From: Streptomyces formicae
GTDB lineage: Bacteria > Actinomycetota > Actinomycetes > Streptomycetales > Streptomycetaceae
DNA: 64,000 nucleotides
NCBI RefSeq assembly: GCF_002556545.1
Contig: NZ_CP022685.1
Span: forward strand, 6,984,001-7,048,000
Direction of reading: 5' to 3'
How positions within the stretch are numbered: position 1 is the first letter of the stretch; every line of letters starts with the position of its first letter. A program made the translations under genes and the position numbers. This document shows, one piece after another, positions 48,804 through 57,936 of this stretch. The notes beneath the pieces were generated by a model. It was not told where the DNA came from. It made no database searches and was given only the letters and a program-made list of their open reading frames with translations.

Positions 48804-51085
48804 CGGCGCACCTCGTAGGGCTCGGCAGGGACGGTGGTGGCGTCCGACATGGGCGGGGCGGTGGGCGCGGGGTCGGTCGGGGCCGGTGCGTTCTCCCGGA
48901 GGCTCTCGCCCTCCACGTCGACGTGCGGCACCCAGCGGTCCAGCCAGCGCGGCAGCCGCCAGGCGCGATGTCCGAGCAGCACGAGCACCGCGGGGACGAG
49001 GGTCATCCGCACGACGAACGCGTCGAAGAGGACGGCGATCGCCAGGCCGAAGCCGATGGTCTTCACCATCTGTTCGCTCGACCCCATGAATCCGGCGAAC
49101 ACCGAGATCATGATCACCGCGGCGGCCGTCACGACCCGCGCGCTGTGCTCGAAGCCGCTCACCACGGCGCGTACGGGCCGGGGGTCGGCGACGTAGGCCT
49201 CACGCATCCGGGTCACCAGGAAGACCTCGTAGTCCATGGCCAGACCGAAGACGACGCCGACCATGAAGATCGGCATGATGGACATCACCGGGCCGGGCAC
49301 GGAGACCCCGAACAGGGCGCCGAGCCAGCCCCATTGGAAGACCGCGACCACCGCGCCGAGCCCGGCGGCGATGGAGAGCAGGAAGCCGAGCGCCGCCTTG
49401 AGCGGCACCAGGACCGAGCGGAACACGGCGATCAGGAGCAGGAACGCGAGGCCCACGACGAGCGCGATGTAGGGCAGCAGCGCCTCGGCGAGCTTCTGGG
49501 AGACGTCGATGTTCATCGCGGTCGAGCCCGCGATCAGCACCTCGGCGTCGTCGCTTTCGGTCTCCGGCGCGCGCAGTGTGTGGACGAGGTCGGTGGTCTC
49601 CTCGCTGCCGGGCGCCGTGGTGGGCACGACGGTGAGTACGGCGGTGTCCTTGCTGTCGTTGAACCGCGGTGGCGTCACCGTGGCCACCCCGTCCGTGTCC
49701 TTCATCCGGGCGGCTGCCTCGCGTGCGGCGGCCTGAACGTCACCGCCGTCGTCGGCGCGTACGACAGCGGTCAGCGGTCCGTTGAAGCCGGGGCCGAAAC
49801 TCTCGGCGAGCAGGTCGTAGGCGCGGCGCTGGGTCGTGGACGTGGGCTTGGACTCGTCGCCGCTCAGGCCGAGTTCGAGCGAGGCGGCCGGTACCGCGAC
49901 GGCGATCAGGGCGGTGGCGCCGACAAGGAGGACGGCGAGCGGCCGCCGGGTGATGAAGCGGACCCAGCGGGCGCCCAGGCCGGGGCGCGGCGTCGTCTCG
50001 GACACCTCGCAGTCCTTGCCGTCCGTACCGTCCTTGACGTCCTTGACGTCCTTGCGGCCCTTGCGGCGGCGGGGGCGGGACGGCTTGATGCGGCCTCCCG
50101 CGATGCCGAGCAGGGCCGGGATCAGGGTGACGGCGATCAGTACGGCGAGCGCGACGGTTCCGGCCGCGGCGAGCCCCATCTGGGAGAGCACGGGGATGCC
50201 GACGACGGGCAGTGCCGCGAGGGCGATCACCACGGTGAGACCGGCGAAGACGACCGCGGAGCCGGCGGTGCCCACGGCGTGCGCGGCGGCGTCCTCACGG
50301 CTCCTGCCGCGGGCCAGCTCGTCGCGGTAGCGGGAGACGACGAACAGGGCGTAGTCGATGCCGACGGCCAGGCCCAGCATGGAGGCCAGGACGGACGTGG
50401 TCCCGCTCAGTTCGAGCGGCGCCGCGAGGACCTTGATCAGGAAGGTGGCGACGCCGACGCCGAGCAGCGCGGTGAGCAGCGGCAGTCCCGCCGAGATCAA
50501 CGCGCCGAAGGTGATGACGAGCACGACGGCGGCGACCGCGAGTCCGATGGCCTCCGTGGAGTGGCCGCCCGCGGCCGCCTCGGAGACCGCGTTGCCTCCG
50601 GCCTCGACCGTGAGGCCCGGGGAGCGCGCCTCCTCCACGGCGTCCGTCAGTGCCTCGCGCGAGGTGTCCGTGAGCTCGTCGACCGTCGCTCCGTAGGACA
50701 CCTGCGCGTAGGCGGTGGTGCCGTCCTTGCTGACGGAGCCCGTCGCGAAGGGGTCGGTGACCCGTTCGACCTGCGGCGCATCGCCGAGGGCCCGCACGGC
50801 GTCGTCGACGGCCTGCTTCTGGTCCGGGGCGGTCACCTTGCCGTCGTCGGCCTTGAAGACGACGCGTGCCGTGGCGCCGTCGGCCTTTATCTCGGGGAAG
50901 CGCTCTTCCAGGAGGTCATAAGCCTGCTGGGCCTCGGTTCCCGGAATGGAGAAGTCGTTGGGCGGCGCGGCGGCCGCCCGGGAGGCGAGAACCCCCGCCG
51001 CCACGAGCAGCACCGCCCACAGGGCGGTGACCAACCACCGCCATCGAAAGGAGAACGTGCCGGTCTTGAAGAGGAAAGCAGCCAC
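48800..51085 (-). CDS. MMPL / RND-family membrane exporter
   Basis: 761 residues from GTG 51085, chosen because family members start 'VAAFLFKTG' just before the first membrane helix; the longer frame adds 37 unlikely residues. The two-fold MMPL layout has extracytoplasmic loops at about 40-170 and 385-520. Transmembrane Asp-Tyr dyads are seen in 'GLAVGIDYALFVVSRYRDE' and 'GLAMDYEVFLVTRMREA'. A cytoplasmic Lys/Asp linker ('KDVKDVKDGTDGKD') separates the halves. It is the first gene of an operon with the streptophobe-like protein. The substrate is unknown; lipids or antibiotics are typical. Confidence 0.85.
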   Translation of the reverse strand: MAAFLFKTGTFSFRWRWLVTALWAVLLVAAGVLASRAAAAPPNDFSIPGTEAQQAYDLLEERFPEIKADGATARVVFKADDGKVTAPDQKQAVDDAVRALGDAPQVERVTDPFATGSVSKDGTTAYAQVSYGATVDELTDTSREALTDAVEEARSPGLTVEAGGNAVSEAAAGGHSTEAIGLAVAAVVLVITFGALISAGLPLLTALLGVGVATFLIKVLAAPLELSGTTSVLASMLGLAVGIDYALFVVSRYRDELARGRSREDAAAHAVGTAGSAVVFAGLTVVIALAALPVVGIPVLSQMGLAAAGTVALAVLIAVTLIPALLGIAGGRIKPSRPRRRKGRKDVKDVKDGTDGKDCEVSETTPRPGLGARWVRFITRRPLAVLLVGATALIAVAVPAASLELGLSGDESKPTSTTQRRAYDLLAESFGPGFNGPLTAVVRADDGGDVQAAAREAAARMKDTDGVATVTPPRFNDSKDTAVLTVVPTTAPGSEETTDLVHTLRAPETESDDAEVLIAGSTAMNIDVSQKLAEALLPYIALVVGLAFLLLIAVFRSVLVPLKAALGFLLSIAAGLGAVVAVFQWGWLGALFGVSVPGPVMSIMPIFMVGVVFGLAMDYEVFLVTRMREAYVADPRPVRAVVSGFEHSARVVTAAAVIMISVFAGFMGSSEQMVKTIGFGLAIAVLFDAFVVRMTLVPAVLVLLGHRAWRLPRWLDRWVPHVDVEGESLRENAPAPTDPAPTAPPMSDATTVPAEPYEVRR

Positions 51086-51230
51086 AAGCGGCCCCCGGAT
51101 ATGTTGCCGATCAATAGAACGGGGGCAACAGTGGCATCTCCGATTGACCGGTTCCGGAGTGAATTCTGGGAGATTCCTGAGAGGCTCTTTCCGCACCCGT
51201 ACCGCTGACGGAAAGAGACAATTCCGAAGC

Positions 51231-52499
51231 CTATGAGGAAGAAAGGCGTTTCAGCGCACCGGCGGCCGCGGACCTGTACAGGTTCGTCGCCATCAGGCTG
51301 GTCTCCCGGGCGCCGCGGTCGGTGTAGAGGGCGGCCACCCCCTCGGCGATCGCCGGGTCGTCGGGGGCCGCTTCCAGGGCGTAGTCCGCGAGGTGGCAGG
51401 CCAAGGGCATGTCGTGGGGCGCGAGTTCGACGGCCCGGACGAGGAGTGCGCCGGGGCCACCGCTCAGGGCCGCCAGCTCGGCGGCGACATCCGCGCGGGG
51501 GGACGGCTTGAGTTCGCTCGGCCGTCCGCTCCACCATCCGCCGTAGTAGCGGATGACGTTGCGGACGATGAACTCGGCCTCGTCGTACACGGGTTGAAGC
51601 CACGGCGCCGCGGACTCCGGCAGCTTCACCCGACGTACGACGTCGACGTGCGGGGGCGAGCCGTCTTCGAGCACGGCCAGGGTCCGGTTCACGATCTCCT
51701 CCAGGAAGGCGGCCGTGTCCTGGAGGATGCGCCGGACCAGCCTGGGGTCGTTCACGACCGGCCCGCCGTGTCCTGGGCAGAGCGTTGCCGCACCCGTCTC
51801 CGCCATGGCCCGCAGACCCTTGGCCCAGTCCCACGGGTAGCGCTGCGCCTTCTGCGGGTTCCCGGCGTTGGGGACGCCCCAGATGATCAGGTCGCCGGTG
51901 CAGAGCACGCGGCGCTCGGGGCAGTAGACCCACGTGTGGTCGTCGGTCTCTCCCCGGCAGGCGTGCAGCTCGAAGGCCGTTCCGCCGACGTCGAGTTCGA
52001 GGGAGTGCTGGTAGTAGCGCGTCGGTTCGTGCGTGGGGTAGCCGAACCGCAGCTCCTCGCCCTGGAAGGCGGGATCGTCGTCGCGGCCCCCGAACTGGCG
52101 GCTGTTGACCGTCGCGTTGTGCCGCGGGCTGCGCGCGTACCGCGCGAACCTCTCGGCCATGCGTTCCTGCGCGACGACGTGCGGTGCGGCCTGGCCTTCG
52201 ACGAGGAAGGCGTCGAGACCGAAGGCGTGGTCGATGTGGCCGTGCGTGTAGATCGCGGTGTGCACCGGGAGGTCGGTCCGGGCCCGGAGCCCGTCGGCCA
52301 TCTCCCCGGCGAACAGCCGGGTGCCCGTGTCGACGAGCACCAGACCGTCACGGGTGTCGAAGGCCGTGACACCGGACCCCAGCGAGGCGAACCAGGTGTC
52401 CGCCGCGACCTCGACCGGTCCGCCCGTCCAGAAGAACTTGGCTTCCAGCGGGTCCTGTGGCGAGGCCGACATCCACTGGCTTGCGGGGTTCTCATCCAT
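51231..52499 (-). CDS. Metallo-beta-lactamase fold hydrolase, alkylsulfatase-like
   Basis: 422 residues, ATG 52499 (AGAGGAA upstream). The HxHxDH zinc motif is 'THGHIDHAFG' (His86, His88, Asp90, His91). It is followed by 'GETDDHTWVYCPERRVLCTGDLIIWG' type features and 'LCPGHGGPV', as in SdsA1/BDS1 alkylsulfatases. The C-terminal region contains 'YGGWWSGRPSELKPSP', the dimerisation-domain hallmark of that family, although the usual SCP2 domain is missing or reduced. It probably cleaves sulfate or related esters, with zinc as cofactor. A sulfatase fragment at 54815-54937 and a TetR gene lie nearby. Confidence 0.75.
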   Translation of the reverse strand: MDENPASQWMSASPQDPLEAKFFWTGGPVEVAADTWFASLGSGVTAFDTRDGLVLVDTGTRLFAGEMADGLRARTDLPVHTAIYTHGHIDHAFGLDAFLVEGQAAPHVVAQERMAERFARYARSPRHNATVNSRQFGGRDDDPAFQGEELRFGYPTHEPTRYYQHSLELDVGGTAFELHACRGETDDHTWVYCPERRVLCTGDLIIWGVPNAGNPQKAQRYPWDWAKGLRAMAETGAATLCPGHGGPVVNDPRLVRRILQDTAAFLEEIVNRTLAVLEDGSPPHVDVVRRVKLPESAAPWLQPVYDEAEFIVRNVIRYYGGWWSGRPSELKPSPRADVAAELAALSGGPGALLVRAVELAPHDMPLACHLADYALEAAPDDPAIAEGVAALYTDRGARETSLMATNLYRSAAAGALKRLSSS

Positions 52500-52588
52500 G
52501 CGAGGGTTCCTCTGCTCGTGGGGTGTTGGTGGGATGTTCGCGGGATCGCGGGGAGCTCACGGCGTGCGGGGGCGCGCCGCTGTCACGC

Positions 52589-52978
52589 TCAGGGGGCACC
52601 GGCGGCGTCGCGGACGTTCCGGTGCCACCTCGGTCCTCCGACGGCGACCACGGCCGCGAGCGCCGCCGCGGTGACGAACGGGGCCCGTGCGGTCAGCGGG
52701 GTGAGCAACAGCTGCACCACCATCGCGGCCGCGACGAGCGTGACCTTGGCGACGACCAACGGCCGCAAGGGCAGGAGCTGAGCCGTCGTGCGCCGCCGGA
52801 GGCGACGGCGCACGAGGTGCAGGACGGGCGGTACGACCACCACGAGCACGCCCAAGCGCAGCGCGTGCTCCCACAGCGGCACGTCCCTGCCGTACGCCCA
52901 TGCTCCGCCGATCAGCAGCCCGGCGGCGGTGTAGGCGAGACGGAGGCCGGTCACGTTCGGCTCTGATCCCGGCGGCAT
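52589..52978 (-). CDS. Small hydrophobic membrane protein
   Basis: 129 residues; ATG 52978 preferred over an upstream in-frame ATG because the hydrophobic core begins soon after. Three or four predicted transmembrane helices ('LAYTAAGLLIGGAWAYG', 'ALRLGVLVVVVPPVLHLV', 'LVVAKVTLVAAAMVVQLLL', 'FVTAAALAAVVAVG') are separated by short Arg-rich loops. No family was recognised. It lies between the alkylsulfatase-like gene (89 bases) and the secreted propeller gene (60 bases), all on the same strand, and could be co-transcribed with them. Confidence 0.5.
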   Translation of the reverse strand: MPPGSEPNVTGLRLAYTAAGLLIGGAWAYGRDVPLWEHALRLGVLVVVVPPVLHLVRRRLRRRTTAQLLPLRPLVVAKVTLVAAAMVVQLLLTPLTARAPFVTAAALAAVVAVGGPRWHRNVRDAAGAP

Positions 52979-53038
52979 CGGGAATTCCCTCCTGTGACGC
53001 CCGGCCGTCACGGTTCGCGTACGCGGTCAGGGGTGCTG

Positions 53039-54616
53039 TCAGGGGAGCCGCAGACGGTGTCCGTCGACCTCGGAGACCACGCTTCCCTCGAGCTTGGCGG
53101 CGCCGGGCTCGGGCTCGTGGCCGTCGCCCGCGCCGGGGTCGGCGTGGAGGTCGGCGGTGAGCGTGCCCTCGTGCGCGCCGCTCATGGTCAGACCGGCGGT
53201 GTAGTGCACGGTGCCGACGACGCCGCCCGCGGTGTGGTCGGCCTGTTCGGTGCCGTTGATGACGGACTTGCCGTCGTCGGAGAAGTCGTCGTACGTGACC
53301 TTCAGGGTCGTCAGTTCGGGGTCGTCCGGATGCGGGTGCTCCTCGATGGTGACGGAGCCGCTCGCGTGTCCTGGGCGGGACTCGGCGGGGCTGAAGGTCT
53401 CCGGGACGTAGTCCTTCAGGGGAGCCGCCCAGTCCGGGTCCGGGGTGGTCCGGGCCGGGAGCGGCTCACTCGGCCGGTCGCTGACGTCGGCGATGACCAT
53501 GCGCGACTCCGCGGCGTCCGTCATGTTCTGCTGCCAGAAGGCGACCTTGGTGCTGTCGGGCGACCAGTGGTTCTTCATCCGGCTGTCCCAGCCGCCGTCG
53601 GTCGCTCCGGGTGCCAAGGGCTCGCCGAGGTCGCCCTTCTCCTCGCTTCCGGAGCGGACCAGCCACGGTTCGAGCAGATCGGGCCGCTCGCGGCGCTGGT
53701 TGAACAGGGTGGTGAAGACCGGCTGGAGCCCCGGGCCGATGAAGTTCGGCCGGGTGAGCTGCGACAGAGTGGCGAAGATGTCGGAGTCGCGGCCGCTGCC
53801 GACGACATAACGTTCGCCGTCGGGTGCGAACTGCAAGTCCTCGTCGTAGTCGTTGGCGTAGGTGAGCCGGGTCTTGTGACCGGTCGCCAGGTCGAACAGG
53901 AAGACGTCGGGGTTGGCCGCTTCCGGGGTGTCGACGTACTCGCTCACCACCAGGCTCCGCCCGTCGTGGGTGAACGACTTGGCCTCGCCCTTCGCGGAGA
54001 CGACTCGGGCGTCATCGATCTCGTAGCTGTTCTCGGCCCGCCGGAGCGTGCCGACGTTGGCGAGGTAGCCCGGCTCTCCGGTGGAGGTGGTGCGGATCTG
54101 GGTGAAGGCGACGTGCTTGCCGTCGGGGGCGATCCGTACCTCTCGGCCCTTCTGGAGCACGTGGCCCTCGCCCGGTTCGGGGAAGTTGAGCGGCACCACC
54201 TCGGGGTCCCGGCACTTGCTGATCTTCTTCTCGCATTCGAGAACGAGGGTGCCGCCGCCGGGGATGCCGCTGTTGACCACCATGCGGCGGCCGTCGGGGA
54301 AGACCAGGGGCTGCGACAGGTCGTCGTCGCTGCCGGTGTCCAGGCCGCAGGTCAGGCAGGTGAGCCCGGTGCCGTTCTCACGGATCGTCATGATCTCGGA
54401 CCGCGTGCTGCCCTGCGGGGTGCCGGTGAAGACGAGCCGTTCGCCGTCGGGCGTGAAGGAGGGGAACTTCGGCCCGCGTACGGAGTCGGGGATCGGCACG
54501 GTCCGAAGGGAGTCGGCGGGGGTTTCATCGGCCCCTGCGGTGGCGGCGGGTGCCAGGACTGCCGACAGGGCCAGCGCTGTTGGCGCGGCGGCGCGGCGGA
54601 ACATCGTCGTGAGCAT
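53039..54616 (-). CDS. Secreted TolB-like beta-propeller protein
   Basis: 525 residues, ATG 54616 with GAAGGAG upstream. A signal peptide (about 1-29, 'RAAAPTALALSAVLAPAATAGA') precedes PD40/WD40-like blades. The recurring pattern is [FL]xPDGxR[LV]VF/xxSPDxTKVAF: 'FTPDGERLVFTG', 'FPDGRRMVVNSG', 'IAPDGKHVAFTQ', 'FAPDGERYVVGSG', 'WSPDSTKVAFWQQ'. Two cysteine pairs ('TCLTC', 'CEKKISKC') probably form disulfides. A non-repetitive C-terminal domain follows (about 400-525). It may bind a protein or peptide outside the cell. No peptidase domain is present, so it is not a dipeptidyl peptidase. Confidence 0.7.
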   Translation of the reverse strand: MLTTMFRRAAAPTALALSAVLAPAATAGADETPADSLRTVPIPDSVRGPKFPSFTPDGERLVFTGTPQGSTRSEIMTIRENGTGLTCLTCGLDTGSDDDLSQPLVFPDGRRMVVNSGIPGGGTLVLECEKKISKCRDPEVVPLNFPEPGEGHVLQKGREVRIAPDGKHVAFTQIRTTSTGEPGYLANVGTLRRAENSYEIDDARVVSAKGEAKSFTHDGRSLVVSEYVDTPEAANPDVFLFDLATGHKTRLTYANDYDEDLQFAPDGERYVVGSGRDSDIFATLSQLTRPNFIGPGLQPVFTTLFNQRRERPDLLEPWLVRSGSEEKGDLGEPLAPGATDGGWDSRMKNHWSPDSTKVAFWQQNMTDAAESRMVIADVSDRPSEPLPARTTPDPDWAAPLKDYVPETFSPAESRPGHASGSVTIEEHPHPDDPELTTLKVTYDDFSDDGKSVINGTEQADHTAGGVVGTVHYTAGLTMSGAHEGTLTADLHADPGAGDGHEPEPGAAKLEGSVVSEVDGHRLRLP

Positions 54617-54979
54617 GCGTCTCCTTCAATCCGATGACGGGTCGACGGCCGGAGCCTGGCATTCGCGGCTGACACTTCTCGGAGAAGACCTGAGAGCTTT
54701 CTGAGGGCCCGGCCGAACGAGGCCCGATTCCGTCCGGGTGCGTCCCCCTTGGTGCCTTGGGTCAGCCGCCCGGCTGCCGGAGCGGCATCGCGCCCGAGGA
54801 TGAGCAGCCCCTGCGCCCCACGGACGGTGGGGTGTGTAGTCGCGCAGGTAGCGGTATCGGTCGTCACGGGTGGTGCGGGCCATGGCGTAGCGCTCGTCCA
54901 TCCGGTCCCGGCCCCCGAAGGCGCCCTCCTGAAACATGAGCACTGCTCGCGTCAGCTTCCCGGGTGGGAGGATGGAAGC
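54617..54979. promoter_or_regulatory. 363-bp divergent region between the propeller and TetR genes
   Basis: It holds the ribosome sites of both genes (GAAGGAG at 54621-54627 on the - strand; GGGAGG at 54966-54971 on the + strand) and a sulfatase fragment on the - strand (see separate entry). No convincing -35/-10 pair or operator palindrome was found. A TetR regulator usually binds here. Confidence 0.3.
54815..54937 (-). pseudogene. Fragment of a sulfatase gene
   Basis: Reading from ATG 54937 the frame gives 'GGRDRMDERYAMARTTRDDR' followed by 'YRYLRDYTPHRPWG'. This corresponds to the conserved RDRMDER...VRDxRYxYIRNYxPxxPxGQ stretch in the C-terminal half of arylsulfatase/choline-sulfatase family proteins. 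Nothing before or after continues the family, and no catalytic CxPSR part is present. It is a relic about 40 residues long. Confidence 0.55.
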
Positions 54980-55603
54980 GTGAATCAAGACCGCAACGCG
55001 GGGGCGCTGCGCAGGATGCCGGTCCAGAAGCGCAGCGCCGAACGCTTCGAACGACTGCTCGATGCCTGCGCCCAACTCCTGGACGAGGTCGGCTATGCCG
55101 CGGTGACCACGAAGGAAGTGGCCCGCAGGGCCGACGTGCCCATCGGCACCCTTTACCAGTTCTTCTCCGACCGGGAGGGGCTGATCGGCGCGCTCGCCGT
55201 CCGCAACCTGGAGTCGTTCCTGGCGCGGGTCGAGGGTCGCCTCGAACGCGAGAAGCCCGAGGACGTCCCGGGCATCGTGGACGTCACCATCGACGAGTTC
55301 GTCACGATGCGCCGGACGATCACCGGGTTCGGCGTGGTCGACTTCGGTGCGGTGGGCCAGGACCACGTCCTCGATCCGTCCCTGGACAACAACACCGCGG
55401 TCGCCGGCCGGCTGCGTTCACTGACCGCCTCCCTGACCGGAGCCCAGGACGACGCCGAGCTGGAAATCACCCTCCGAGTGGCGCTGGAATGCGCGGACAG
55501 CGTGCTGCAACTGGCCTTCCGCACTGATCCGCAGGGCGACGCCCGGCTGATTGCCGAGTGCAAGCGCGTCCTCAACAGCTATCTGACCGACCGGCTCCGG
55601 TGA
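54980..55603 (+). CDS. TetR-family transcriptional regulator
   Basis: 207 residues from GTG 54980 with GGGAGG upstream; the longer frame is rejected because it reads through the sulfatase relic. The helix-turn-helix spans about 20-65 ('RFERLLDACAQLLDEVGYAAVTTKEVARRADVPIGTLYQFF' spans the domain, recognition helix 'IGTLYQFFSDREGL'). The C-terminal ligand domain is all-helical and ends 'KRVLNSYLTDRL'. It is divergent from the secreted propeller gene and is probably its repressor or that of neighbouring genes. The ligand is unknown. Confidence 0.85.
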   Translation: MNQDRNAGALRRMPVQKRSAERFERLLDACAQLLDEVGYAAVTTKEVARRADVPIGTLYQFFSDREGLIGALAVRNLESFLARVEGRLEREKPEDVPGIVDVTIDEFVTMRRTITGFGVVDFGAVGQDHVLDPSLDNNTAVAGRLRSLTASLTGAQDDAELEITLRVALECADSVLQLAFRTDPQGDARLIAECKRVLNSYLTDRLR

Positions 55604-55700
55604 CACCCGCCGCCCCGGCTCGGCGGACGCTCCCGACCTTCCAGGCCAAGGCCGCGCCGACCGGGAACGGGCCGGGGCCGGGCGCCACCTCATGGGCGGC

Positions 55701-57773
55701 TCAGTCGGCGTAGACGCCGACCTCGCGCAGCGAGAGGCCCCACTTGGTGCCGCGCTCCAGCCCCTTGACGCGCACGTAGCGCGCCTGCGTGCGGGTGAAA
55801 CGTGCCGTGTCCAGGCCGCCGTCACCGGCAGTCGTGGACCACGCCGACTTCCAGTTCGTGCCGTCCTCGGACAGCTCGACGCGGTACGACTTCGCGTACG
55901 CCGCCTCCCAGTCGAGGGTGACGCGCTCGACCGGTTTCGCGGAGCCGAGGTCGACCTGGAGCCACTGGTCGTCCTTCCACTCGCTGGCCCAGCGCGTGTC
56001 CTTGTCCCCGTCCACGGCCTTGCCGGGCGCGAAGCCTTCGAACGGGTTCCACCACTCCGAAGAGGACGCGGTGGCGGCCGCGCCCGAGGCAAGGTTCTTT
56101 CCGAGCTCGTGCTTCTCGGAGTTGCCCCAGGTGTTCAGGTAGGACTCGGCACCCGAGAAGAGGTCGTCCACGACGTCCTTGCCGCCGACGTTGCGGATGT
56201 CCTCGATCCAGTCAGGGACCATGCCGTAGTGCGCCGCGCCATCGGTGTTGAAGTCCCAGGTGCGCTCGCCGGTGGTCTGCTTGTCGATCACCGAGCCGCC
56301 GTCCGTGCTGCGGAAGGGGTACTTCACCGGGTCGGGGGCGTCACCGCCCCGCGGGGCGGGCCAGCCGCCGAGACCGTTCATGTCGGTGCCGTAGCCGTAG
56401 CCGACCTTGTACTTCGCCCGCAGCGCGGCCTTGCTCCTGGCCTCATCGCTGAACGGCCCCGCGACGCTCATGTACTGGGCGGCGAAACCGCCGAGCTTGT
56501 AGAGCCGCTCGGTCCACCCCGAGTCCATCCAGCTGTGCGAGGAGATGACGCCCGGATACGCCTCGGATTCCAGGACCTCGAAGGCCTGGTCCGCGGCCTT
56601 GACGCTCATGTGGTCCAGTTCCAGCATCATGTGACGCTTCATCATGCCGCGTACCGCGTACTCGCCGAGGCTCGTGAGGCCGCGGACGTTGCACTGCGCG
56701 CCCGACGCGTACGAGGGGACGGAGACGCCCTTCGGCAACCGCTTCTCGGCCTCCGCCGCCACCGCGTTCCCGATGGGGTTGTCGTGCTGCGGCCCGCGAC
56801 AGGTCTCCGTCTTCCAGAAGGTGCCGGTCGACAGGAACTGGCCGACGTTGATGGCCGTGCCGAGCGTGCCGGAGTCGAAGCGCACCCCGCACAGCGCGTT
56901 GTCGAACTTGTGGCACAGGAACATACTGCTCACGCCCAGCTTCTTCAGCTCGTCCAGGCCGCGGTCGATGTCCTCCTCGCCGCACTGCGCCTTGTCCAGG
57001 ATCTGCTTGCAGCCGAACGGCTCGGAGGTCTCGACCCCCAGGACGACGGCCAGCTTGCCCTGCTCGACGACCTCGCGGGCCTGCGCGCTGCTGGTGACGA
57101 TCCGGAACCAGCCCTTGCCCGGGCCGCCGTACATCTTGTCGATGAACGCCTGCATGTCGTACGACTTCTTCGCCTCGAGGCGGATGGCGTCCATCTCGTC
57201 GCAGCCGCGGTCCTTGAAGAAGTAGACCGAGCAGATCACGCCGTTGGTGACCAGGTCGTTGACGAGGATCCGCTGACCGCCGCGCCAGGCCCGCTCGATT
57301 CCGGCGTAGTAGTTCTGCTGGTGGGTCAGCGAGTCGTGGGCGGGCCAGTCCTTGAACGTGGGCCACCCGTCGGGGTCGTGCTTGCCGTCGCCCCCCTTGG
57401 TGATCATGTCGAAGACGGCGCCCGTGCCGTCGGGGTAGTGCTCGGGGCAGTCCTTGAGCGCGTCGGCGACGCCCTGCTCCGAGAACGGTTTGCCGCAGAG
57501 CAGTCGGCCGCCGAAGCCCTCGTTGGACATGATGTGGTCGTGGGCGTCGACGAAGCCCCGTACGTTCCCCTGGGAATCGGTGCCTTTGAAGGGCTCACCC
57601 GTGACGCCGACCTGCGCGTCGGGTGTGGGCCGCGCGGTCGGGTTCCACCAGTCGGGGTCGGGTTGCGCCGCGGAGCTCGGCATGGTGCCGAGCATCAGGG
57701 TCATCGCGGTGAAGAGCAGGAGAACCACCGTGAGGGATCTACGCCTTCGGCGTGGGGGGTGAGCGATGTTCAT
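55701..57773 (-). CDS. Secreted metal-dependent hydrolase-like protein with C-terminal discoidin (F5/8 C) domain
   Basis: 690 residues, ATG 57773 with AAGGA 8 bases upstream. A long signal peptide with an Arg-rich n-region (1-36, cleavage near 'SSAAQ') precedes the catalytic part. 'FVDAHDHIMSN' provides an HxH-type metal site near residue 75, 'GVETSEPFGC' and 'LCHKFDNALCGVRFD' follow, and 'MMLELDHMSVKAADQAFEVLE' with 'VISSHSWMDSG' has the His positions of amidohydrolase or M19 dipeptidase barrels. Residues about 560-690 are a discoidin-like carbohydrate-binding domain ('GKAVDGDKDTRWASEWKDDQWLQVDLG'). Many cysteines suggest disulfides. The substrate is unknown; it is probably an extracellular glycan or peptide hydrolase. 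Confidence 0.65.
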   Translation of the reverse strand: MNIAHPPRRRRRSLTVVLLLFTAMTLMLGTMPSSAAQPDPDWWNPTARPTPDAQVGVTGEPFKGTDSQGNVRGFVDAHDHIMSNEGFGGRLLCGKPFSEQGVADALKDCPEHYPDGTGAVFDMITKGGDGKHDPDGWPTFKDWPAHDSLTHQQNYYAGIERAWRGGQRILVNDLVTNGVICSVYFFKDRGCDEMDAIRLEAKKSYDMQAFIDKMYGGPGKGWFRIVTSSAQAREVVEQGKLAVVLGVETSEPFGCKQILDKAQCGEEDIDRGLDELKKLGVSSMFLCHKFDNALCGVRFDSGTLGTAINVGQFLSTGTFWKTETCRGPQHDNPIGNAVAAEAEKRLPKGVSVPSYASGAQCNVRGLTSLGEYAVRGMMKRHMMLELDHMSVKAADQAFEVLESEAYPGVISSHSWMDSGWTERLYKLGGFAAQYMSVAGPFSDEARSKAALRAKYKVGYGYGTDMNGLGGWPAPRGGDAPDPVKYPFRSTDGGSVIDKQTTGERTWDFNTDGAAHYGMVPDWIEDIRNVGGKDVVDDLFSGAESYLNTWGNSEKHELGKNLASGAAATASSSEWWNPFEGFAPGKAVDGDKDTRWASEWKDDQWLQVDLGSAKPVERVTLDWEAAYAKSYRVELSEDGTNWKSAWSTTAGDGGLDTARFTRTQARYVRVKGLERGTKWGLSLREVGVYAD

Positions 57774-57816
57774 CGCCGTGATCCTTAAATGTGAGGGGCG
57801 CTCATGTTTGGCTCAC

Positions 57817-57859
57817 ACCATAGGGACGCGGACCGGCAACGCCAACCCCCTGACGGGGG
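57817..57859 (-). promoter_or_regulatory. Promoter and palindrome upstream of the secreted hydrolase gene
   Basis: On the - strand TTGGCG (57840-57845), a 17-base spacer and TATGGT (57817-57822) form a good housekeeping-type promoter ending about 43 bases before the ATG. The GC palindrome CCCCCTGACGGGGG (57846-57859) abuts the -35, where an activator could bind, or it may be the terminator of the upstream flavoprotein gene. Confidence 0.5.
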
Positions 57860-57882
57860 CTGTCGCCGGTGGCCGCCGCCAA

Positions 57883-57936
57883 CTCGTACCGGTACTTCTC
57901 CTCGTACCGGTGCTTCTACTCGTACCGGTACTTCAG
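57883..57936. repeat. Three tandem 18-bp repeats at the 3' end of the PPOX gene
   Basis: CTCGTACCGGTACTTCTC and two near-copies follow one another. The outermost copy (57919-57936) encodes the last residues of the flavoprotein (LKYRYE) just before its stop, and the other two lie after the stop. The C-terminal coding end was therefore duplicated. Confidence 0.85.

Noticed and set aside
48749..51208. 819-codon + strand open frame opposite the MMPL gene
   Set aside because: Low-complexity acidic and His/Gly composition typical of the antisense of a GC-rich membrane protein gene. No start signal or motif.
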